Assembly (NCBI RefSeq): GCF_029215995.1
Contig: NZ_JAEMVB010000014.1
Span: forward strand, 1 to 49,942
DNA: 49,942 nucleotides
Origin: Sulfurimonas sp. SAG-AH-194-L11
Lineage (GTDB): Bacteria > Campylobacterota > Campylobacteria > Campylobacterales > Sulfurimonadaceae
Direction: 5' to 3'
Shown here: piece by piece, positions 26,548-34,504 of the stretch
Layout of the letters: every line of letters begins with the position of its first letter
Position numbering within the stretch: the first letter of the stretch is position 1
The notes under the pieces: generated by a model
What the model saw: only the letters and a program-made list of their open reading frames with translations
Told to the model about the DNA's origin: nothing
Databases searched by the model: none
Program-made: the position numbers and the translations under genes

Positions 26548-27620
26548 TGAATAGTTTTGGTATGAAGCTGCGTTTTAGTACATTCGGAGAGTCTCATGGA
26601 AAAGCTATAGGCTGTCTACTTGATGGTGTTCCTGCAGGACTTATTATTGATGAAGCATATATTCAGAGTGAACTTGATCGTAGAAAACCTGGAAAGAGTG
26701 AATTTGAAACTGCTAGAAAAGAGGCTGATATAGTTGAGATCCTTTCAGGTGTTTTTGAGGGGAAAAGTACAGGTACTCCAATAGCTATGATTATCTTTAA
26801 TACAAACCAAAAGTCAAAAGACTATACAAATATCAAAGATGTTTTTCGTCCAGGGCATGCTGATTTCACTTACTTTCATAAGTATGGAATTAGAGATTAT
26901 CGTGGTGGTGGACGTAGTTCAGCTCGTGAGACTGCTGCAAGAGTGGCTGCTGGTGCTATCGCTAAGCTAATGCTTGGGGAGTTAGGTATTAGTGTGAAGA
27001 GTGGTATCTGTGAAATTGCTGGTATACAAGCAAAAGTATATGACTACAGTGGTGCTAAAAAGAGTATCATTTATGCACTTGATGCAGATGTAGAAGAGGC
27101 TCAAAAAGAGGCTATACTTAAAGCAAAAAAAGAGCATGACTCTGTTGGTGGCGTTTCACGTGTACTTATAGAAGGTGTTCCTGTAGGACTTGGTCAACCA
27201 TTGTACTATAAACTAGATGCTGTTTTAGCTGATGCTATGATGGGTTTAAATGCAGTAAAAGCTGTTGAAATAGGAGATGGTGTTCTGAGTGCGAGAAGTT
27301 TCGGTTCTGCTAATAATGATGCAATACGCAGTGATGGTTTTGAGACAAATCATTCAGGTGGTATACTTGGTGGAATAAGTAATGGAGATGATATAGTTTT
27401 AAATGTTTACTTTAAACCTACTCCTTCTATCTTTAAAGAGCAACATACAGTAACTACTACCAATGAAGAGGTTGACTTCTCTTTAAAGGGACGTCATGAC
27501 CCATGTGTAGCTATTAGAGGAACTGTTGTATGTGAGTCGATGGCTGCTTTAGTTATCGCGGATATGTTACTTTTAAATATGGGATCAAATATGCAAGGGC
27601 TCAGTAAATACTATAAGTAG
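26547..27620 (+). CDS. aroC: Chorismate synthase
   Basis: Makes chorismate from EPSP with reduced FMN, the last common step to aromatic amino acids. The N-terminal FSTFGESHGKAIGC, the central GHADFTYFHKYGIRDYRGGGRSSARET (split as GHADFTYFHKYG and RGGGRSSARET) and C-terminal GRHDPCVAIRGTVVCESM motifs are intact. The start is a GTG at 26547 that shares a base with the rnc stop (TAGTG). GAGGA at 26534-26538 gives a good ribosome site, and the next ATG at 26562 would cut into the conserved N-terminus. Length of 357 residues fits the family. Confidence 0.96.
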   Translation: MNSFGMKLRFSTFGESHGKAIGCLLDGVPAGLIIDEAYIQSELDRRKPGKSEFETARKEADIVEILSGVFEGKSTGTPIAMIIFNTNQKSKDYTNIKDVFRPGHADFTYFHKYGIRDYRGGGRSSARETAARVAAGAIAKLMLGELGISVKSGICEIAGIQAKVYDYSGAKKSIIYALDADVEEAQKEAILKAKKEHDSVGGVSRVLIEGVPVGLGQPLYYKLDAVLADAMMGLNAVKAVEIGDGVLSARSFGSANNDAIRSDGFETNHSGGILGGISNGDDIVLNVYFKPTPSIFKEQHTVTTTNEEVDFSLKGRHDPCVAIRGTVVCESMAALVIADMLLLNMGSNMQGLSKYYK

Positions 27621-27649
27621 ATACTGTAAGTTAGGATAAGAGTGAGAGA

Positions 27650-28390
27650 TTAAAAATCATCATCTCCAAACTCTTTGTCCATCTCTCTTTGATATGCCTC
27701 TTCTTTTGCTTTTTTTAGTTGTGCTTTTGTTAAAACAGCTTCTTGTAAAAACTGACCAAAAAAAGTTTTTGATTCTGTCTTTGCTAGAAAGAGATATATA
27801 CCTGTCACTAAACCAAGAACTGTGAGTATTGCTATAATCTTCTGTAGAGGATTAAACATCTGTATAGGCTCTTTTATGCGCACTTCACATGTACCACCTG
27901 GGCAATGTTTAGCATCTTCTCTTGTGATGAACTTATATAGAACACACCCGAGACAGATAGCAAAAGCACTCTCTAAAAACATCAAACTTATACATAGCAC
28001 ACAAATAAGTACTTTGTAAAAAGTGATATCCCAGTTAAGTACAAACCAGTAAACCATAGGAAAAGATATCATCCAGCCAAGTACCCATGCGAAACGTTTT
28101 TGGATGGCACCTACATAGTCAGGTTTTTGATTACGGACAATAAATTTTCCAAGAAGTAAAGAGGGTGAATACCTCGGGTTGAAGACTCTAGCAACAAAAT
28201 CTAGCCATAAAAAGGCTAGATATACTTTTGCGACTATAATGTGATTAAAGCCTATTCCTATAAAGATAACGATAGTTCCAAGCATAGCAAGTATTCCTGC
28301 TGCTGCTCTAGCTTCTCTTTCGTTTATTACGGGAATATCATAGCCAGGAACTATTTCCCCGTAATTAAACCAAAAACTTTTAAAACTCAA
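27650..28390 (-). CDS. DUF4395 membrane protein beside a DUF302 lipoprotein
   Basis: A 246-residue membrane protein of the DUF4395 type, with about four to five hydrophobic helices. The family patterns INEREARAAAGILAMLG and FLWLDFVARVFNPRYSPS are seen near the N-terminus. A Cys-rich turn AKHCPGGTCEVRI with two Cys follows the CLGCVLYK segment. The C-terminal tail is charged, Lys and Glu-rich. It begins 11 bases after the DUF302 lipoprotein gene on the same strand, so they form an operon. Function is unknown. Its Cys pairs and placement beside the sox genes suggest a role in envelope redox or sulfur chemistry, which is inference. Confidence 0.75.
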   Translation of the reverse strand: MSFKSFWFNYGEIVPGYDIPVINEREARAAAGILAMLGTIVIFIGIGFNHIIVAKVYLAFLWLDFVARVFNPRYSPSLLLGKFIVRNQKPDYVGAIQKRFAWVLGWMISFPMVYWFVLNWDITFYKVLICVLCISLMFLESAFAICLGCVLYKFITREDAKHCPGGTCEVRIKEPIQMFNPLQKIIAILTVLGLVTGIYLFLAKTESKTFFGQFLQEAVLTKAQLKKAKEEAYQREMDKEFGDDDF

Positions 28391-28401
28391 ACTATTTTCC
28401 G

Positions 28402-29376
28402 CTATTCTATCATTTCGTTAATGATACTCTCGATAAATGCTTGTGCTTCACGAAGTTTTTTTGTTCCCTCTTCATCTTCTGTCATACCAATAGTAGTAAT
28501 CCAATTGTCAACTGATAAGAATCCTAAATACATTTTATTTTCACCTTTCTTTTTGTAAAGGTAGAATGAACATGGAGCCCAAGCACCAGCTTCAGGGTGC
28601 TTTTCAGATACAGGGTAGATTACATCAAACTTACAGATAGAGTAAGTATGGTAGTAGTCATAAACATCTGTGTAGCCTCTGTCATCAAATATCTCTTCTT
28701 GAACATTTGTGTAGTTAGGAAGTAAAAAACCTATAGGTTCCATCTCACCCTCAAATTCAGCTTCGAACTCTTCGATAAAATCTTCAGGAGATTGACCATC
28801 TAAATCTAGTTCCATCTCAAAATTTGTCGCAAGTGTTTTGTTTGGAAACTTTACAGTATGGTCTAAGTCTTTAAAAGTACCATGTGGCATTGCAGTTTTA
28901 AGTCCTTTGTGGATAAGAGCTGCATATGCTACTAAGTCTGGATCATTGAGTGGAATACCTGTAGCTCTTGCCATACCATTAATAGTAAGAGTAGAAATAT
29001 TCATACACCCTTCTTTACCTTCCCAAATTGACATTGTAAGAGGAGTCAATGAACCAAAGTTAGGATATTTTTTAATAAGTTTAAATGTAAGGTCTGTATT
29101 TATAAACATTGCTAGGTTATAAACTTTGTAATGTAATTTTCCAAATCTTTTACCAAATGGCTTATTCATATCGTTGTTACCAGGTATCTCTAATCCAACA
29201 CCATCAAAAGCTGCTTCAATTGACTTTATTGTAACTGAACCATCAGCATTTGGTGTTGAGAAAACTTGTACATCTTGTATCTTTTTAGGTTTTGCTGGAG
29301 CTACATAAGCCTTGCTACAACCAACAATTGAGAGTGCCATTAGGGCTACAATCATGAGTGAATATATTTTTTTCAT
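28402..29376 (-). CDS. DUF302-like lipoprotein, paralogue of the gene at 1887
   Basis: A 324-residue lipoprotein with signal peptide and lipobox (SIVGCSKAY, Cys about residue 20), followed by a Pro- and Lys-rich tether. Its C-terminal part matches the exported protein at 1887-2876: C248 in YSICKFDVIYPV, then PEAGAWAPCSFYLY with C269, the same Cys-x20-Cys and strand pattern. Both also share a middle acidic region (EEFEAEFEGE here, EEFEAAFEEK there). The paralogues differ in membrane anchoring. It is the first gene of a two-gene operon with DUF4395. DUF302 proteins have no agreed function, so the call is descriptive. Confidence 0.72.
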   Translation of the reverse strand: MKKIYSLMIVALMALSIVGCSKAYVAPAKPKKIQDVQVFSTPNADGSVTIKSIEAAFDGVGLEIPGNNDMNKPFGKRFGKLHYKVYNLAMFINTDLTFKLIKKYPNFGSLTPLTMSIWEGKEGCMNISTLTINGMARATGIPLNDPDLVAYAALIHKGLKTAMPHGTFKDLDHTVKFPNKTLATNFEMELDLDGQSPEDFIEEFEAEFEGEMEPIGFLLPNYTNVQEEIFDDRGYTDVYDYYHTYSICKFDVIYPVSEKHPEAGAWAPCSFYLYKKKGENKMYLGFLSVDNWITTIGMTEDEEGTKKLREAQAFIESIINEMIE

Positions 29377-29437
29377 TTATTTTTCCTTGTGTAAAATCAT
29401 CGTGATTAATTTTATCATTATTTTTATATAAAGTAGA

Positions 29438-29878
29438 TTAAGAATTTAAAATTTGAACGCTAGTCCCAATAACTATTTCAGAACTTCCCTCTATGTATTT
29501 AGCAAAGATTCCTCTATCATTTTTTAGAAGTTTTGGCAACTTAGAATTTATGGAAGATAGCCCTTTACAAAGAGTACAGCTTTGAGTTATTTCAAGGATA
29601 GTTGTACCAATTTTAATTCTATCACCTTCTTCAAGAGAGTAGGGATTGATATCAATTAAAATATTTTCTCCTAAAGAACCAGCTTGAAGATTTATCCCAT
29701 TTGTTTGTGCAAGAGAATAACTATCTGTTGAAGTTATAAGAATACAACGCATAGGATTTTTATTGTAGAATTTATCTTGTTTTATACCATGAGTATCAAG
29801 AAAAATATTTTTTACATCTTGACGAGTTTTACTTACATCATCGTGTGTAATATAGAGCTTTTTTATAGTACCTGTCAT
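29438..29878 (-). CDS. Small MOSC-domain protein
   Basis: A 146-residue single-domain MOSC protein. The MOSC family binds or acts on the molybdenum cofactor or its sulfur (as in the C-terminal domain of Moco sulfurase and in YiiM-type proteins). Visible features are the N-terminal strand (GTIKKLYITHD), the region QTNGINLQAGSLGENILID, and TILEITQSCTLCKGLSSI with the conserved Cys. It starts on the minus strand shortly downstream of soxZ, so it is likely the last gene of the sox cluster or follows it closely. Its neighbourhood with the molybdoenzyme SoxC makes a cofactor-related role likely, but this is inference. Confidence 0.78.
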   Translation of the reverse strand: MTGTIKKLYITHDDVSKTRQDVKNIFLDTHGIKQDKFYNKNPMRCILITSTDSYSLAQTNGINLQAGSLGENILIDINPYSLEEGDRIKIGTTILEITQSCTLCKGLSSINSKLPKLLKNDRGIFAKYIEGSSEIVIGTSVQILNS

Positions 29879-29924
29879 AATTAAAGTACCTTGAGTAGTT
29901 GAAGTTTTTTGTAGAAGTTCAAAG

Positions 29925-29998
29925 ATGATAAAAGTTTAAAAAAAAAGTTTATCATCATTTGAATTAGAAGAGTAAATCTTAATAAGCAAATATGCTTA
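29925..29998 (-). promoter_or_regulatory. Possible hairpins between soxZ and the MOSC gene
   Basis: On the minus strand, TAAGCA and TGCTTA (29983-29998) flank a four-base loop right after the soxZ stop. A GATGATAAA / TTTATCATC pair follows around a T-rich loop, in about 29924-29956. They may end or attenuate transcription from the sox operon into the MOSC gene. The T run inside the loop is not where a classical terminator has it. Confidence 0.4.
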
Positions 29999-30307
29999 CT
30001 ATTTGATTTTACCTTTACCTTTACCAGTTTTACCCTTACGGTCAACCCAGTTAATAAGTAGCTTGTCACCTTTCTTAAAAGTATCACCTTTAATTTGAAA
30101 CTTGAAGATTGGATTCTTAGATAAGAACTGTGAAGTTGATAAATCAAGAACAGTCTCTCCATTGATAGTACCAGTAATGTGAGTGATAAAGTTTGCATCT
30201 TCACGGTTACCAGTTTTTTTCTCCATCATGTTGAATGTAGTCATATCGTGTTTAGCCATAGCCTTAACTTTGATAACACCATTTTTTAATTTTGCTTTTA
30301 CTTTCAT
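29999..30307 (-). CDS. soxZ: Sulfur-oxidation carrier protein SoxZ
   Basis: Partner of SoxY in the periplasmic carrier on which sulfur is bound and oxidised. A 102-residue Ig-like protein without a signal peptide of its own, so it travels with SoxY through the Tat system. The start MKVKAKLKNGVIKVKAMAKH, the FITHITGTINGETVLDL segment and the end (LLINWVDRKGKTGKGKGK) are typical of SoxZ. A good ribosome site (AAAGG) precedes the ATG. It is the last member of soxC-D-Y-Z. In the related Sulfurimonas this cluster is separate from soxXYZAB, as I recall, so a second YZ pair may exist elsewhere. Confidence 0.92.
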   Translation of the reverse strand: MKVKAKLKNGVIKVKAMAKHDMTTFNMMEKKTGNREDANFITHITGTINGETVLDLSTSQFLSKNPIFKFQIKGDTFKKGDKLLINWVDRKGKTGKGKGKIK

Positions 30308-30354
30308 AATATACCTTTATTGATTATTTTTCTATTTTCTTGTGAGTAAAGGGA

Positions 30355-30807
30355 TTAACCTTCACATCCACCAAGTGCAACATCTAAAGTTTTCTTAGCT
30401 GCATACAGCTTACCATCGTTACCTTCTGCAACGATTGTAATAGTACCTGATTTAGCCATTTTAATTTTAACTGAGTAGTTGTTTATAGAGTACTTAGTAA
30501 CAGTATAAGCACAAACAGCAGCTTCTGGATTTGCATCTTGGTAAAGAGCAATAGATTTGATATCTAAGTCAGTTGAAAAATCAACAGGAATAGCACCACC
30601 ATTACTGGCAACATCTGGAGCAGTTAGAGAAACACCCTCCATTACTAAGTTAGTTGAACCGTACATTGCTTTAATAGCATCATCAACAGTATGTGCAGAC
30701 CATACAGCAGGTTTAGTTGCTCTGTAGTCTTCAGCTTTTACACTTGCAGGTACAACAGCTAAAGCTAAAGCACCTAAAGTTACATTTAAAAAATTTCTTC
30801 TTTCCAT
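30355..30807 (-). CDS. soxY: Sulfur-oxidation carrier protein SoxY with variant C-terminus
   Basis: Carries the sulfur substrate covalently on its C-terminal Cys. The 150-residue protein has a Tat signal (MERRNFLNVTLGALALAVVP, the RR-N-F-L motif at residues 3-7) and ends in GGCEG, where the classical motif is GGCGG. The substrate Cys is therefore kept but the residue after it is Glu. The mature part is Ala- and Gly-rich, with two Ig-like strands and one further Cys (AAVCAYTV). It lies between soxD and soxZ. The Glu could change the local pocket or arm flexibility. Whether it reflects a lineage trait of this YZ copy needs comparison with the other soxY. Confidence 0.92.
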   Translation of the reverse strand: MERRNFLNVTLGALALAVVPASVKAEDYRATKPAVWSAHTVDDAIKAMYGSTNLVMEGVSLTAPDVASNGGAIPVDFSTDLDIKSIALYQDANPEAAVCAYTVTKYSINNYSVKIKMAKSGTITIVAEGNDGKLYAAKKTLDVALGGCEG

Positions 30808-30820
30808 AATTATTCCTTTG

Positions 30821-31990
30821 TTATTTTACTTTTCCAGAGATTAAATAATCTACCATAGTTTTAAAGTCTGCATCTGAAAGATCTGTTCCACCTTTAGCAG
30901 GCATACCACCCTCAGTTCCATTGATACCATTAGCATAAACTTTATCTATACCTTTTGGAGTATATCCAGCCCAGTCAGCACTTCCTGGTGCAAGAAAAGC
31001 AGAGTGACACATTGCACAGCTTTCAGTATATACTTTTTTAACATCGATTGCTACTGCTTCTTTAACAGGTAAATCTCTTGTCACATTCATAGCTGGAATA
31101 AAGTCTTTTATACCACCATTTTGAATACGTTTGATTTTAGCAGTTGGTTTTTGACAATCAGTCATACAACGAACGCCACCTTGATTTAAGTTTTGTCCAC
31201 CAAAGTTTGAAGCTTTACCGAAGTAAGCTTTTACAACTGGAAGTGCATTTGGACCAGCTATATTTGGCTCAAAACCATCAACATTTGGCATCTTGATTTT
31301 TAAGAATTTTGCACGATCAAGTACGTACTCATCATCAACTTCTACACCATCTATTTCCATCTCATTGATGTTTAAGATATATGCAGTGAGAGCATAAGTC
31401 TCATCAACACTTAAAGAGTCTGAAAATGGATGAGGCATACCATCTCTAATATACCACCACATAGTAGTAGCTTGAGGCCAGTATGAACCAAATACACGAG
31501 TTGGACCATCAGCTTCAGGATCTTTCCATCTGTTGTTTTTTAAAGTCTTTTGTAAGTCATAAGCATTACCTTTAGAGAGTGCTGGGTATCCACCACCACC
31601 TGAACCAAAGTCACCATGACACATAACACATTTTGCTTCATAAATTGTTTCACCATCTTCTACAGAACCACTACCTTCAGGTATACCTTGACCTTCTGGG
31701 CTTAGCTCAGAAACTGGCTGTAAGTCAGTATCCCATCTTGCAAGCTCTGCTGCATTTGGAACACGACCATTATTTATTTTAGCACCTATTGCTTGAGGGT
31801 TTACATAGTAATCAGATGTTTTATTATTTACAACTGGATATGAAACTCCACCATCTATATCAAGTGTAACTGAAGTGTTAGCATTTGATGGTGTTGTACT
31901 TTCTCCCATGCAACCTACTACAGAAAATGCAACTACTGCAGCTACTGAAGCAGAAACTAGTAATTTATTATACGCTTCTAATTTGAACAT
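30821..31990 (-). CDS. soxD: Diheme cytochrome SoxD, predicted lipoprotein
   Basis: The electron-accepting subunit of the SoxCD sulfur dehydrogenase, which oxidises the sulfane group on SoxY. The 389-residue protein has two heme-binding motifs, CVMCH at residues 121-125 and CAMCH at residues 325-329. The N-terminal signal ends in a lipobox (FSVVGCMGE, Cys27), so it is probably anchored in a membrane instead of being soluble. The ATG at 31990 lies inside the end of soxC (overlap of 23 bases) with AAAGG before it, which couples translation. Other Cys (GVRCMTDCQKP) between the hemes are worth noting. Confidence 0.92.
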   Translation of the reverse strand: MFKLEAYNKLLVSASVAAVVAFSVVGCMGESTTPSNANTSVTLDIDGGVSYPVVNNKTSDYYVNPQAIGAKINNGRVPNAAELARWDTDLQPVSELSPEGQGIPEGSGSVEDGETIYEAKCVMCHGDFGSGGGGYPALSKGNAYDLQKTLKNNRWKDPEADGPTRVFGSYWPQATTMWWYIRDGMPHPFSDSLSVDETYALTAYILNINEMEIDGVEVDDEYVLDRAKFLKIKMPNVDGFEPNIAGPNALPVVKAYFGKASNFGGQNLNQGGVRCMTDCQKPTAKIKRIQNGGIKDFIPAMNVTRDLPVKEAVAIDVKKVYTESCAMCHSAFLAPGSADWAGYTPKGIDKVYANGINGTEGGMPAKGGTDLSDADFKTMVDYLISGKVK

Positions 31991-33275
31991 GATTCACCTT
32001 TCCTTCTTCTGTTACTTCCCAAGTCTCTACTGCATTTCTGTGATAAACAGCTTCTACACCCATTACACTAACTTCTTGGTCAATTGTAGGCTGAATATAT
32101 CCAGCATCATCAATTGCACGTGAAGTAAGTAAAAGTTTTTCACCTTTTTTATATGTATGCATATAAGACCAACGAGTCCAAGATTTAGAAAGTACTAAAC
32201 CTTTGAGGTTTGCCTCAACATAGCTTTTACCACCATCAAAAGATAAATCAACAGCTGTAATAGTTCCCATACCAGACCATGCTAGACCTTCGATTTCTAC
32301 TACATCACCATCTTTAAGATCAGTCCATGGAAGTTCTGGAGATGGAGAAGTTACTGTTGAGTTTACTTCATTTGCATAAAAATGCTGAATAGCCTTGCCT
32401 GTTGGCTTAAGGTCAGTGTACTTAGAAGTCTCTTCTTTACAATACCATGGTTCTTGAGAAAACTCTAAACGGCGTAACCATTTAACACATAAGTTTCCTT
32501 CCCAACCTGGAACAAGTAGTCTTACTGGGTAGCCTTGTTCAGGACGAAGTGCTTCACCATTTTGTCCCCAAACGATCATTGCATCGTCAAGAACTTTATC
32601 AACAGGAATAGTTCTACCCATTTTAGAGTTATCAGAACCCTCAGCAAGCATCCATTGTGCAGTTGGCTTAAGACCAAGGTCTTCTAAGATAGTCTTGATG
32701 TAAACACCAGTCCACTCAGCAGAAGACATAAAACCTTTAGCAAATTGAACAGAGTTAAACTGTGGTCCTCTCCATTCTTGTCCACCATTTGCAGGACACT
32801 CGATGAAGTGTGTACGTGTTACAGATGGGTAACGTTTAAGCTGAGCAAGTGTAAGAACGATAGGCTTCTCAACTAAACCGTGAATCATTAAACGGTACTC
32901 ATTAGGATCTACATGTGCAGTTCCACCGTGAGAACGAGAAAAGAAAAGACCATTTGGAGTGATGATTCCTTGAGATTCGTGAATAGGTGTAACAGCGATT
33001 GAAGCTCTAAAGTTACCTGAAGCAAGAAGTTTAGTACTTCTTCTAGTAACATTATGCTCATAAGCTGAAGGAACACCATATGGGTTCTTTGTTACTGGAT
33101 CACCCCATTTCTGGCCCCATTTAGTATGGTGCATTATCGCGGGATCGCCTTCGCCGGCTGATTCATTTGCTAGTAGAGATGTTCCAGCAAGTGCAGTTAC
33201 TGATACAGCTGCTGCTTTTCTGAAAAAGTCTCTTCTGTCGATCGTATTTTGATCTTGAGATTTTTTATTATCCAC
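31968..33275 (-). CDS. soxC: Molybdenum-containing SoxC (sulfane dehydrogenase subunit)
   Basis: The molybdopterin subunit of SoxCD. The 435-residue protein has a Tat signal with RRDFFRK (residues about 14-20), the sulfite-oxidase-type domain with the Mo-ligand Cys in THFIECPANGGQEWRG, and a C-terminal dimerisation domain with Ig fold. The start is a GTG at 33275: AAAGGAG lies five bases before it, and the ATG at 33277 is out of frame. It is the first gene of the soxCDYZ cluster. The promoter was not found clearly in the 214-base gap before it. Moco genes moaC and mobA lie 3-4 kb upstream on the same strand. Confidence 0.93.
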   Translation of the reverse strand: MDNKKSQDQNTIDRRDFFRKAAAVSVTALAGTSLLANESAGEGDPAIMHHTKWGQKWGDPVTKNPYGVPSAYEHNVTRRSTKLLASGNFRASIAVTPIHESQGIITPNGLFFSRSHGGTAHVDPNEYRLMIHGLVEKPIVLTLAQLKRYPSVTRTHFIECPANGGQEWRGPQFNSVQFAKGFMSSAEWTGVYIKTILEDLGLKPTAQWMLAEGSDNSKMGRTIPVDKVLDDAMIVWGQNGEALRPEQGYPVRLLVPGWEGNLCVKWLRRLEFSQEPWYCKEETSKYTDLKPTGKAIQHFYANEVNSTVTSPSPELPWTDLKDGDVVEIEGLAWSGMGTITAVDLSFDGGKSYVEANLKGLVLSKSWTRWSYMHTYKKGEKLLLTSRAIDDAGYIQPTIDQEVSVMGVEAVYHRNAVETWEVTEEGKVNHVQIRSV

Positions 33276-33472
33276 ATTTTCTCCTTTTGTAGGTTGTTGT
33301 TATCTATTATTTATATTTATTACATAACTCTGTTATTTCACTAGACAAAGTTTTTTTACCGTATCATTATGCCATTTTATGCTTAATTATAAATTTGCAT
33401 TTAAAGCTAATTACCCATTTTGTGAGGTTTAATTATAATATTAATAATATTTACTACTGAAGGAGTTACGGA

Positions 33473-33523
33473 ATGAAACAACTAGAAGTTTACTCTTTAG
33501 CTAAAATTGCTAGAATAAGATAA
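33473..33523 (+). other. Tiny open frame with strong ribosome site, antisense to the toxin end
   Basis: A 16-residue frame (MKQLEVYSLAKIARIR, then stop) follows GAAGGAGTTACGGA, one of the best ribosome sites in the window. It overlaps the 3' end of the toxin gene on the other strand. It may be the surviving start of a gene cut off by a rearrangement, a leader peptide, or chance. Confidence 0.35.
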
Positions 33524-33762
33524 TTATCACTTATTTTATCTATAAAGAAAAGTATATTAAAATTCTCGTGAGGTATCACTTTTATATCTTCATCATCAAA
33601 GAGTTGTGCTTTTTTATATTTATCAGCTTTTGTTGGAAGGTTTATTAAAATTGTATCAAGATAAAGTTTGAACTTCTTTGTCGCAGTAAAATCTTCTTGA
33701 GCATAATCGTTTAAAATAACTTTGAGTTGCTTCTCATAGAGTGGGGTACAGAGAATATTCAT
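33490..33762 (-). CDS. RelE/ParE-family toxin
   Basis: A 90-residue protein of the RelE/ParE fold, type II toxins that cut mRNA on the ribosome or poison gyrase. Visible features are the N-terminal strand (ILCTPLYEKQLKVIL), a central helix pair (KKFKLYLDTILINLPTKADKYKKAQLF), and the C-terminal sheet (IKVIPHENFNILFFIDKISDNYLILAILAKE). The catalytic residues vary among families and the subtype is not clear. Its ATG overlaps the stop codon of the 43-residue gene before it (TAATG), an antitoxin-then-toxin order. It lies between the Moco/DUF region and the sox cluster. Confidence 0.78.
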   Translation of the reverse strand: MNILCTPLYEKQLKVILNDYAQEDFTATKKFKLYLDTILINLPTKADKYKKAQLFDDEDIKVIPHENFNILFFIDKISDNYLILAILAKE

Positions 33763-33893
33763 TATTTTTCTTTCTTACTTAGCCAAGCAGAAATTTCTTT
33801 CATGCTTTGTGCGAGAGGCTTAAAAGAAGATTTCTTTTCTTTATAGCTTTGAAGCTCTTTCATGATTAAAACTTTTTGTTCTTCTAAAGGCAT
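33762..33893 (-). CDS. 43-residue antitoxin candidate, unusually small
   Basis: A 43-residue frame beginning MPLEEQKVLIMKELQSYKEK and ending KEISAWLSKKEK. A strong ribosome site (GAGGA) lies before the ATG. Its stop overlaps the toxin start (TAATG). The length and context fit an antitoxin that neutralises the RelE/ParE toxin, but it is far shorter than usual (about 70-90) and lacks an evident DNA-binding domain, so it may not repress its own promoter. The sequence is amphipathic and basic, like the toxin-wrapping half of known antitoxins. It starts two bases after the DUF2231 gene ends. Confidence 0.65.
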   Translation of the reverse strand: MPLEEQKVLIMKELQSYKEKKSSFKPLAQSMKEISAWLSKKEK

Positions 33894-33895
33894 TT

Positions 33896-34483
33896 TTACT
33901 TTTCCTCTTCTACTTCTTGATTACCATAGAAAATTTCTAACTCTTCATCTATAAGTTTGATGTCTTCAAGAGCCTCTTCGTAGAGTTCAAGTTTTGCTTG
34001 CATCTCTTCTTCATCTTCTACTGCTATAGTAGTCTCGTTAAGTGTATCTATAATCATATATGATTTAAAAGGGGTACCGTGATTATAAACTATCTCTCCA
34101 CCATCTTTTCCTTGTACAAAAGTAATAAGCGTTGCAATTAAAAGTAAAACAATGGCAAGAGCTTCTATAATAAACTTTTTTGTTAAACAACCTATGATTT
34201 TGAGTACAAATATAATACTCATACTAATAGCAAGATAAAGACCTAATTCTTTATGCTCAACTAACTCATGTTGTCCTGCTTCACTTAAGTAGTCATATAT
34301 CTCAGGACCAGCTTGACTTCCTGTATACCACACTACACCCATTGCGAGTGCTGTAAAAAAGAGTGATATGGAAGAGAGTTTAGAAAAAATCTCTTGTCTA
34401 TTTATAAGGTAAGCAATACCTAGTGCTGATGCTACTACTGGCAAAACCATTGCGAAGTGTACTGTTGCGGGATGAATCATCAT
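33896..34483 (-). CDS. DUF2231-like membrane protein
   Basis: A 195-residue protein with about four membrane helices. The DUF2231 pattern starts with HPATVHFAMVLPVVA, has another conserved His in QHELVEHKELGLYLAIS, and a GKDGGEIVYNHG segment after the last helix; the His residues may bind heme or metal. A long acidic coiled tail (about 155-195, EEEMQAKLELYEEALEDIKLIDEELE) is unusual. It follows the coiled-coil gene by 21 bases, with AAAGGAG before the ATG (MM start, either Met). Function is not known. Confidence 0.72.
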   Translation of the reverse strand: MMIHPATVHFAMVLPVVASALGIAYLINRQEIFSKLSSISLFFTALAMGVVWYTGSQAGPEIYDYLSEAGQHELVEHKELGLYLAISMSIIFVLKIIGCLTKKFIIEALAIVLLLIATLITFVQGKDGGEIVYNHGTPFKSYMIIDTLNETTIAVEDEEEMQAKLELYEEALEDIKLIDEELEIFYGNQEVEEEK

Positions 34484-34504
34484 ATTGAACTCCTTTAGTA
34501 AAGT

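Noticed and set aside
29881..30204. 107-residue minus-strand open frame
   Set aside because: It overlaps soxZ in another frame and its Leu-rich text looks like a shadow; it has no ribosome site.
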